Source: CAYZEE01 sp964477485 (lineage in GTDB: Bacteria; Patescibacteriota; Microgenomatia; Levybacterales; UBA12049). From it: DNA of 12,420 nucleotides. Positions 7,452 to 12,420 of this stretch are shown here, one piece after another (the first letter of the stretch is position 1; every line of letters starts with the position of its first letter). The position numbers and the translations under genes are program-made. Below the pieces are notes generated by a model that was not told where the DNA came from, did no database searches, and was given only the letters and a program-made list of their open reading frames with translations. The DNA is taken from NCBI GenBank assembly GCA_964477485.1, contig CAYZEE010000032.1, positions 1 through 12,420 on the forward strand. Direction: 5' to 3'.

Positions 7452-8630
7452 TTACGCCAATTTTGATAATGTTTGCTCAAATGCATTTTTAAATATTTTT
7501 TCCCAGCTATAAGATTTAGCAAGTTTTATAGCATTATTTCTATATTTAAGCAGCAATTTCTTGTTAGATAATAATTTTATAATCGCCATGGACAATGCAT
7601 TTTTATTATAGTCAATGGCAATACCACACTGTTTTTTATTTATCTCGTAAGCAATTTGAGGAACTTTTGTAATAACCACAGGCAACCCAATAGATAAATA
7701 ATCTTTCGGTTTGCCAGGATCTGTATATCTTGTATATGCAGAGTCATTATCTATATATGGAGCAGTTGCGATAGCTCCATCCCTCATTAAATCTACAACC
7801 TCAGAAAAATCTTCAATAAAACCGGTCATTTTTATACTTCTCTCTAGTTTTAATTTCTTTATTTTGTCCTGCAGTAATTTTATATATGGACCCCCACCTA
7901 TTAATAGAAGATGCGCTTCAGGTAATTCCCTTACTACATCTACCATGGCCTCAATAAGTATCTCTACTCCCTGTTTTCTATTTATTATTCCAAGATAAAC
8001 AATTTTTTTTTGATCAATTTTATTAAATGGAAGGGGCTTAACTGATAAATCCGTACCAATAGGCACAGTGATTTGTTTTTTCAAATATTCCTTTTTATAT
8101 CCTCTTTTTTCTCTTTCTTCTGACATTATAGAAGATAAATTCCAGACTTTATCGCTTACTGTAACTGCTCTTTTTTCTAAATAAGAATAAAAATTATTAA
8201 GTATTCTACTTGAGAAACGATACGGCACAAAGTCAATTGTGTAGAAAACAAGCTTATTGATTTTTCTAAAAAATTTAAAAGGGTAGACAGTATTTGTCAG
8301 TAGACTATCAAGTGAGAAACAATAATCTATTTTTCCTTTAACGCTGGCTATCCATAAGAAAGTTAAAATAATATCTCTAAACCAAAAAATAAATTCAGGC
8401 CCTTTCAATCTTATATTTTTTTTGTTTTTTATTAATTTTCCTTTCTGGTATATACGTAAAAATGAACGATTATCTTTTGAGAAAAAAAAGGGATGACTAA
8501 TATAAATTAATTTATTTACTTTTGGAATTAAAAATTCCTCTAGTCTTGTACCCGGGCCTTGTGAATAAAAGTGGGAAACTATGAGTACAGTTTTATTGTT
8601 TAATTTTTCTTCAATTTTTGTTTGTACCAT
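7452..8630 (-). CDS. GT4-like glycosyltransferase, DxGK subfamily (paralogue A)
   Basis: A 392-residue GT-B-fold glycosyltransferase. The N-terminal domain begins with TVLIVSHFYSQGPGTRLEEF (14-33), where GPGTR is the likely glycine-rich acceptor-side loop. The C-terminal donor domain shows VYLGIINRKQG (211-221), LLLIGGG (241-247), APYIDND (290-296) and DPGKPKDYLSIGLPVV (304-319). D310 fills the place of the usual ribose-contacting glutamate, and DPGK replaces the common proline-rich loop in front of it. The C-terminus WEKIFKNAF matches the family. It is paralogous to the 5519-4284 gene. Its ATG lies inside the end of the upstream SDR gene (31-bp overlap), so translation is probably coupled. 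No Shine-Dalgarno is visible. It likely adds one sugar, perhaps the product of the overlapping SDR, to the growing glycan in the cytosol. Specificity is unknown. Confidence 0.88.
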   Translation of the reverse strand: MVQTKIEEKLNNKTVLIVSHFYSQGPGTRLEEFLIPKVNKLIYISHPFFFSKDNRSFLRIYQKGKLIKNKKNIRLKGPEFIFWFRDIILTFLWIASVKGKIDYCFSLDSLLTNTVYPFKFFRKINKLVFYTIDFVPYRFSSRILNNFYSYLEKRAVTVSDKVWNLSSIMSEEREKRGYKKEYLKKQITVPIGTDLSVKPLPFNKIDQKKIVYLGIINRKQGVEILIEAMVDVVRELPEAHLLLIGGGPYIKLLQDKIKKLKLERSIKMTGFIEDFSEVVDLMRDGAIATAPYIDNDSAYTRYTDPGKPKDYLSIGLPVVITKVPQIAYEINKKQCGIAIDYNKNALSMAIIKLLSNKKLLLKYRNNAIKLAKSYSWEKIFKNAFEQTLSKLA

Positions 8631-9595
8631 GATATTGTTTTTTGTAATCCTTCATCAAGCGAAACTTTAGCTAAAAAACCTATTTTATCGATAGCCTTTT
8701 GATTATCACTGTTTCTCCTTATGCTACCATCGGGTTTTTTTGTATCAAACTCAGGCATTGTTTGAATCCCGCTAATCTTAATGATTTTTTCAATTAATTC
8801 TTTTATTGATATCTCCTCATTTGTACCTAAATTAACAGGATCAGGAAATGGATATTTTTCGATTGCTCTCATCATACCTTCAGCCATATCTTCAACGTAT
8901 AAGAATGCTCTGGTTTGTTTTCCACTTCCCCACACTCTTACCGGATTTTCTCTTTCGAAAACTCTCCTTATCAAAGCAGGAATAACATGGGAAACATTAG
9001 GATCAAAATGATCACGAGGCCCATAGCAATTATAAGGACGCACTATTCCTATTTTCATTCTAAATTCTCCCGCATAATAGAGAGCTAGTTTTTCTGCCAT
9101 TCGTTTTGCCCATCCATATCCTCCATTTGTTGGCTCAGGTTCATCAATAAAACCTTCTATTTCAGGAGTAGGAATTGAGCAATTTCTTGAATATACACAT
9201 GCACTAGAAACTGAAAGAAATCTTTCAACTTCAGCTTTTCTTGCTTCTTCTATCATCACTGTACTTATTAATAAATTATCTCTAAGCATTGTTGCTTGAT
9301 GTGCTCTATTATATTCAATTCCGCCTACTCTTGCAGCCAAATTCATAACAATTTCTTGGTCTTTACAGGCTTTCTCCGCATCAATTGGATTCATACAGTT
9401 ACCAATATGCAGGTTAATATCTTTTATAACTTTTTCTATATTTTTTCTTGATCCGTTCTGGAAATTATCTATAACTGAGACCTTTGATTGTAGAGAAACT
9501 AATTTTTCAACAACATGGCTACCAATAAACCCTGCTCCGCCCGTTACTAAAACTTTTCTTCCTTTCCAAAAAGATGAATTAGAACTTATATTCAT
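8600..9595 (-). CDS. GDP-L-fucose synthase-like epimerase/reductase (possible colitose synthase, ColC-like)
   Basis: A 331-residue extended SDR: GGAGFIG (19-25), AARVGGI (87-93), SSACVY (130-135), Y160-x3-K164, YNCYGPRDHF (188-197), SHVIPALIRR (202-211), WGSGKQTRAFLYVEDMA (222-238) and KPDGSIRRNSDN (about 287-298). It resembles GDP-L-fucose synthase. Aligned from memory with the E. coli enzyme, S131, C133, Y160, K164 and H203 correspond to S107, C109, Y136, K140 and H179. The epimerisation Cys/His pair is therefore kept with the reduction triad. ColC, which makes GDP-L-colitose by C5 epimerisation and C4 reduction, belongs to this group. The gene follows the ColD-like dehydratase by 8 nt, which makes ColC-type action attractive. 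Plain GDP-fucose synthase or another GDP-sugar epimerase remains possible. It overlaps the following glycosyltransferase by 31 bp. Confidence 0.83.
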   Translation of the reverse strand: MNISSNSSFWKGRKVLVTGGAGFIGSHVVEKLVSLQSKVSVIDNFQNGSRKNIEKVIKDINLHIGNCMNPIDAEKACKDQEIVMNLAARVGGIEYNRAHQATMLRDNLLISTVMIEEARKAEVERFLSVSSACVYSRNCSIPTPEIEGFIDEPEPTNGGYGWAKRMAEKLALYYAGEFRMKIGIVRPYNCYGPRDHFDPNVSHVIPALIRRVFERENPVRVWGSGKQTRAFLYVEDMAEGMMRAIEKYPFPDPVNLGTNEEISIKELIEKIIKISGIQTMPEFDTKKPDGSIRRNSDNQKAIDKIGFLAKVSLDEGLQKTISWYKQKLKKN

Positions 9596-9603
9596 ATCTA
9601 TAT

Positions 9604-10782
9604 CTAAGTGAAAATACTAATAATCTGTTTTATTTCTTTACTTGATAATTCTGGATTATTACCGAAATAGAAACCTTGTTCATGAATAAGCTTTGCGTTT
9701 AAGTTGTTAAATTTCTTTTTTATATTCGGCAGATATTTTTGAAAGAAAGGTTGAGTAAGCATGTCTCCTCCTACTATTGGTCTAATCTCTACTTTATCTT
9801 TGCATTTCTCAACAAGATCATCTCTTAATTTTTTGGTTTTACATATTACAGGTATTGCGAAATTAGAAACTAAATCAATATGATCATACTTTATAGTATA
9901 GTATTTATCAGTTTGTGAATAAATCTTTGGCGCAATTTCAAGAAAGTTCCTGTTTCTTTTTTTTACAATTTCATCAATATAATCCAGTTGGGTATTGCCG
10001 ATAAATCCATTAATCTCTGTTGTCCTCAAATTGTATCCTAAATCATAGAATGTATAGCGCGAATAAAAGGATGAATTTACATTATGCTTAAGTCTTATTC
10101 TCAATTGTTTTCCCTCAGTTAAATTTCTATCCCAGCCATGAGCTCTAACCATATGAAGCATTGTTTCTAAATTTTCATTATCCATGCAGATTGCACCTCC
10201 TTCAATTGTTGACATATGATGACCAACATAAAAAGAAAATGTACTAGCTAAACCAAAATTACCCAATTTCTTGCCTTTGTAGACAGTCCCCAATGATTCA
10301 CAATTATCTTCAATTAAAATTATTTTTTGCTTATCACATGTTTTCTTAATCTCATCTATATCTCCACAAAATCCAAGCAAATTTGTAAGAAACAGCATTT
10401 TTATTGGATATTTCCCTATAATCTCTTTAAATTTGTTATTAGATATATTTAGCGTATCAAGTTCAACATCTATGGGAATAGGTATAAGACCTAACTGAAT
10501 AAAGGGCATAACATTTGTTGACCATGTAATAGATGAGAAACCTACAAAATCTCCTTTTTTTATCCTTCCCAAATTTAGTAGAGCTTGTATAATAGCCAAG
10601 TTTGCCGAGCTCCCGCTGTTAACAAAAATGCATTTTTTTCTGCCCTGATATTTAGCAAATTTTTCCTCAAACTCCTTACATTGCCCACCTATGCTTAATT
10701 GATTGGCTTTTAAGATAAAATTAACTAGCTTTCTCTTTGTCTCTTTTTCCTTATAGAAGGTAGATTTAATAAGCTTAATCAT
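9604..10782 (-). CDS. ColD-like sugar 3-dehydratase (DegT/DnrJ/EryC1/StrS family, His in place of Lys)
   Basis: A 392-residue PLP-type enzyme of the sugar aminotransferase fold. NSGSSANL (55-62) is the phosphate-binding loop. D159 in LIEDNCES should contact the pyridine nitrogen. SFYVGHHMSTIEGG (183-196) occupies the place of the catalytic S-F-x3-K motif, with H188 instead of lysine. In this family His replaces Lys in 3-dehydratases (ColD, RfbH), which use PMP to remove the C3 hydroxyl. The length matches ColD (about 388). The Cys-x-Cys iron-sulphur cluster region of the longer RfbH/E1 enzymes is missing: there are no cysteines at about 200-315. The likely reaction is GDP-4-keto-6-deoxy-D-mannose to the 3,6-dideoxy-4-keto sugar, with glutamate regenerating PMP. 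The fucose-synthase-like SDR 8 nt downstream could finish colitose. A candidate TATAAT box lies just upstream and may give a leaderless transcript. Confidence 0.85.
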   Translation of the reverse strand: MIKLIKSTFYKEKETKRKLVNFILKANQLSIGGQCKEFEEKFAKYQGRKKCIFVNSGSSANLAIIQALLNLGRIKKGDFVGFSSITWSTNVMPFIQLGLIPIPIDVELDTLNISNNKFKEIIGKYPIKMLFLTNLLGFCGDIDEIKKTCDKQKIILIEDNCESLGTVYKGKKLGNFGLASTFSFYVGHHMSTIEGGAICMDNENLETMLHMVRAHGWDRNLTEGKQLRIRLKHNVNSSFYSRYTFYDLGYNLRTTEINGFIGNTQLDYIDEIVKKRNRNFLEIAPKIYSQTDKYYTIKYDHIDLVSNFAIPVICKTKKLRDDLVEKCKDKVEIRPIVGGDMLTQPFFQKYLPNIKKKFNNLNAKLIHEQGFYFGNNPELSSKEIKQIISIFT

Positions 10783-10789
10783 GTAAATT

Positions 10790-10795
10790 ATTATA
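10790..10795 (-). promoter_or_regulatory. Candidate -10 box before the ColD-like gene
   Basis: Reading the minus strand, TATAAT occupies 10795-10790, seven nucleotides before the ATG at 10782. If it is a real -10 element, transcription would begin at or next to the start codon and give a leaderless mRNA. The 107-bp gap upstream supports a separate start, but the hexamer at the expected -35 position (10818-10813, TTTCTT) matches poorly. In such AT-rich DNA a TATAAT can occur by chance. Confidence 0.35.
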
Positions 10796-10870
10796 TAATT
10801 TAGATTCTCAAAAAGAAAGTATTAGTCTAGGATAACTGTACTGCTTACTGGGTCCAGTATATGATTGAGG

Positions 10871-10880
10871 CGTAATTACG
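10871..10880. repeat. Perfect 10-bp palindrome CGTAATTACG
   Basis: The sequence is identical on both strands and lies in the 107-bp gap between the first glycosyltransferase and the ColD-like gene, 10 bp after the glycosyltransferase stop. CAGTAT at 10855-10860 and ATACTG at 10882-10887 form a second, off-centre inverted pair around it. It could be an operator half-site arrangement or chance. As RNA it would be too weak for a terminator. Confidence 0.3.
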
Positions 10881-10889
10881 AATACTGTA

Positions 10890-12104
10890 TTACCTTTCAT
10901 TTATTTTTGTTATTACCCTGTTCAGTTTATCAATAGTCGTATTAATATCATACAATCTCTCTAATCTTTGCCTACCATTTTCCGTGAATCTTTCTCTTAA
11001 TTCTCTAAACGATAAAAGTTTTATAATTGCTGCTGCCAACTCACTTACATTTTGTGGCTTTACCAATATTCCTGTTTTTCCGTTTTTAACAACATTAGTA
11101 ATTCCACCGAAAGTCGTAGATACTATTGGGGTTCTTAAAGCGTATCCTTCAAGAAAAATCATTCCGAAATTTTCCTCACCGCTCGAAGGAACAACCATAA
11201 CTTTACTATTTTTTATTAAAGCTAGTGTGGTTTTTCTATTTAAAACGCCAGTAAGGATTACACTATTACTAATTCTTAATTCCCTTGCTCTCTTAACTAA
11301 TAGGGGTTTTAAATATCCCTCCGATGTGAATAAAAATAAAACATTTTTAAATTTCCCAAGCACTTCTGGTATTGCTTCTAAAAGAACTCTCACCCCTTTT
11401 TCTTCAACCAATCTCCTTGAACATATCACTAAAGTTTTTCCTTTGGAATATTTAGGTAAAACTGAATTTGAAGCCTTTTCTGTTCCTTTTATATCTATTC
11501 CCCATGGAATATAAAAAACGTTATTACCAAAAAATGATTTAAGAATTTCCATATTGTTCAACTTGAGTCCTTCTTTACTATTAAATATCTTAGCATGTGT
11601 AAAACAAGCGTTAAAAGATTTCATAACTAAAAAAAATAATAAATAGTTAATCGTCAGGCGCTTAATTGAATTTTGAACTACGTATAATCCTAGAAATGTC
11701 TTATATCCTGCTATTCGTAATAAAATGGACATTGGTGCAAAAAATTGGAAATAAAAAATAACAGCGTCAGGTTTTTCTTTAAGACATAAGTTCAAAACCG
11801 TTAAAGCAAGCTTATAGTTAACGTAAAAAAGTTCAAGATATAAGTGGATTTTCCCCTTGATTGAAAGATCTTTTGTCGATGGTGAACGTTTGAACGAAGT
11901 ACCAATCTCGTAGTAGACCACTCCATCTTTCTTTATAATATTTTGGTACCTGTTTTCTCTTAAACTTACTATATGTACATTGTCCCCATTTCCTGCTTGA
12001 AATTTAGAAGTTATATTGAGTATTGTTTCCAATCCCCCAACGACCTCTAATGGAGACCAATTGGTTACATGAATTACGGTAAAATTTTTCCTTTTATTAA
12101 TCAT
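10890..12104 (-). CDS. GT4 family glycosyltransferase (group 1)
   Basis: A 404-residue classical GT4 retaining glycosyltransferase. The N-terminal acceptor domain has VVGGLE (21-26), the glycine-rich loop. The C-terminal donor domain has CSRRLVEEKG (228-237), with R231 and K236 at the phosphate-binding positions. The family E-x7-E motif is intact: E311 in ENFGMIFLE ends at E319. It is followed by TPIVSTTFGG (325-334), which binds the nucleotide-sugar diphosphate. It ends with a helix typical of the family. It is less related to the two DxGK glycosyltransferases downstream and probably makes a different linkage. It is the first gene of the cluster in the window and is preceded by a candidate promoter. 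The ATG has no Shine-Dalgarno. Hydrophobic patches (about 150-162) suggest contact with the inner membrane face. Donor and acceptor are not predictable from the sequence. Confidence 0.92.
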   Translation of the reverse strand: MINKRKNFTVIHVTNWSPLEVVGGLETILNITSKFQAGNGDNVHIVSLRENRYQNIIKKDGVVYYEIGTSFKRSPSTKDLSIKGKIHLYLELFYVNYKLALTVLNLCLKEKPDAVIFYFQFFAPMSILLRIAGYKTFLGLYVVQNSIKRLTINYLLFFLVMKSFNACFTHAKIFNSKEGLKLNNMEILKSFFGNNVFYIPWGIDIKGTEKASNSVLPKYSKGKTLVICSRRLVEEKGVRVLLEAIPEVLGKFKNVLFLFTSEGYLKPLLVKRARELRISNSVILTGVLNRKTTLALIKNSKVMVVPSSGEENFGMIFLEGYALRTPIVSTTFGGITNVVKNGKTGILVKPQNVSELAAAIIKLLSFRELRERFTENGRQRLERLYDINTTIDKLNRVITKINER

Positions 12105-12136
12105 CTTTTTGTTTTACGGTTTCCAACGTTGTAATC

Positions 12137-12165
12137 CTTATAGCTTAACCAAAAAGCTTAACCAA
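12137..12165 (-). promoter_or_regulatory. Candidate sigma-70-type promoter for the glycan cluster
   Basis: On the minus strand TTGGTT (12165-12160) and TATAAG (12142-12137) are separated by exactly 17 nt, giving a predicted start near 12130 and a leader of about 26 nt before the ATG at 12104. The -35 box and the spacer lie inside a 13-bp tandem repeat. The -10 box begins at its last base. The match is imperfect (4 of 6 and 5 of 6 to consensus), but position and spacing are good. Confidence 0.4.
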
Positions 12166-12168
12166 AAA
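12142..12168. repeat. Perfect 13-bp tandem duplication with an inverted third arm
   Basis: AGCTTAACCAAAA occurs twice in direct succession (12142-12154 and 12155-12167), with one further base of a third copy. Each copy includes ACCAAAAAG (12148-12156 and 12161-12169). A complementary CTTTTTGGT sits at 12191-12199, so either copy could pair with it in a hairpin. The repeat overlaps the candidate promoter and may be a protein-binding site or a slippage product. Confidence 0.7.
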
Positions 12169-12376
12169 GACAACCTTACACAGTGATTGCCTTTTTGGTC
12201 CTATCCGAACTTAAGCACTAATACAGCAAATTTTGGAGCCCTTTGCCATTACCAACCCAGAGAACCTGTTTCAAAACCTAATAGTGTAGTTTTTATTCTT
12301 AACCTTTATTTATTTATGAAAGAATTTTAAAGATAATATTTACTCTGTACTATTAGTTGTACTTCAAAATGATTCT

Positions 12377-12405
12377 CCACGGACTCCGCTACGCTTCGCC
12401 CGTGG
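12377..12405. repeat. GC-rich imperfect palindrome
   Basis: CCACGG (12377-12382) and CCGTGG (12400-12405) are exact inverted arms. One more GC and one GT pair can extend the stem inwards to 8 bp around a 13-base loop. About 72% of the 29 bases are G or C, in strong contrast to the AT-rich flanks. No T-run follows on either strand, so it is not an intrinsic terminator. It resembles a REP-like interspersed palindrome, but only one copy is visible in the window. Confidence 0.55.
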
Positions 12406-12420
12406 TATCATCTTCCAGTA

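Larger units (their letters stand above)
12105..12420. other. Right-edge non-coding region upstream of the cluster
   Basis: I find no convincing gene in these 316 bases. They hold the candidate promoter and 13-bp repeats near 12137-12168, an inverted repeat (12161-12169 with 12191-12199), AT-rich sequence at about 12290-12350, and a GC-rich palindrome at 12377-12405. A short minus-strand reading frame runs from the window edge (12420) to a TGA at 12366-12364. Its 18 residues end in KRSGVRGESF and could be the tail of a gene lying outside, but there is too little to identify it. Confidence 0.5.

Noticed and set aside
10984..11514. A 176-codon open frame on the plus strand, antisense to the first glycosyltransferase
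   Set aside because: It lies wholly inside a well-supported GT4 gene with an intact E-x7-E motif, and its translation shows no domain. It is a shadow of AT-rich coding sequence.
12161..12199. The ACCAAAAAG/CTTTTTGGT inverted repeat as a terminator for a gene outside the window
   Set aside because: The loop is long, the stem is A/T-rich, and the 3' arm is followed by GGTTAAG, not a T-run. It overlaps the candidate promoter, which is the simpler reading.
1..12420. CRISPR arrays, tRNA or rRNA genes, insertion sequences or transposase genes
   Set aside because: I scanned for direct-repeat arrays, tRNA-like arms and transposase motifs and saw none beyond the short repeats listed.

Overview
This is a 12.4-kb, AT-rich window. 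Nine closely packed genes all lie on the minus strand, so transcription runs from high to low coordinates. Together they form most or all of a cell-surface glycan locus: three cytosolic GT4-type glycosyltransferases, three SDR-type nucleotide-sugar epimerases or reductases, one sugar 3-dehydratase of the DegT/aspartate-aminotransferase fold, one SAM methyltransferase and one very large polytopic GT-C-like membrane protein. I see no RNA genes, CRISPR, phage genes or insertion sequences.

Organism (inference): low GC, tight spacing with 1-nt gaps and gene overlaps, no recognisable Shine-Dalgarno before any start, and a 1170-residue GT-C/YfhO-like protein with a large exterior domain. This would fit a Patescibacteria/CPR-type bacterium (Microgenomates or Parcubacteria). 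No phylogenetic marker is present, so this is only a lean. Standard stop codons fit every gene.

Layout in transcription order: (a) 12420-12105, a right-edge intergenic region with a GC-rich palindrome, a 13-bp tandem repeat and a candidate promoter; (b) 12104-10890, GT4 glycosyltransferase; (c) a 107-bp gap with a candidate TATAAT box just before the next start; (d) 10782-9604, ColD-like 3-dehydratase with His in place of the PLP lysine; (e) 9595-8600, GDP-fucose-synthase-like epimerase/reductase; (f) 8630-7452, GT4 paralogue A, overlapping the previous gene; (g) a 111-bp gap; (h) 7340-6348, GDP-mannose 3,5-epimerase-like; (i) 6330-5503, compact SDR; (j) 5519-4284, GT4 paralogue B, overlapping the previous gene; (k) 4261-3623, SAM methyltransferase; (l) 3621-109, GT-C-like membrane protein; (m) a weak intrinsic-type terminator at about 42-15.

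How they may work together (inference from family knowledge): the ColD-like enzyme plus the fucose-synthase-like SDR could make a GDP-linked 3,6-dideoxy-L-sugar (colitose type) from GDP-4-keto-6-deoxymannose. The GME-like enzyme could make GDP-L-galactose from GDP-mannose. Both point to L-galacto-series sugars derived from GDP-mannose. The first-step enzymes (Gmd, ManC, ManB) are not in the window and would have to be encoded elsewhere. The cytosolic GT4s would build the glycan on a lipid or other acceptor, the methyltransferase may modify it, and the GT-C-like protein may act on the outer face of the membrane. The most informative observations are the exact catalytic-residue match to GME, the His188 dehydratase signature, and the duplicated SDR-GT module.
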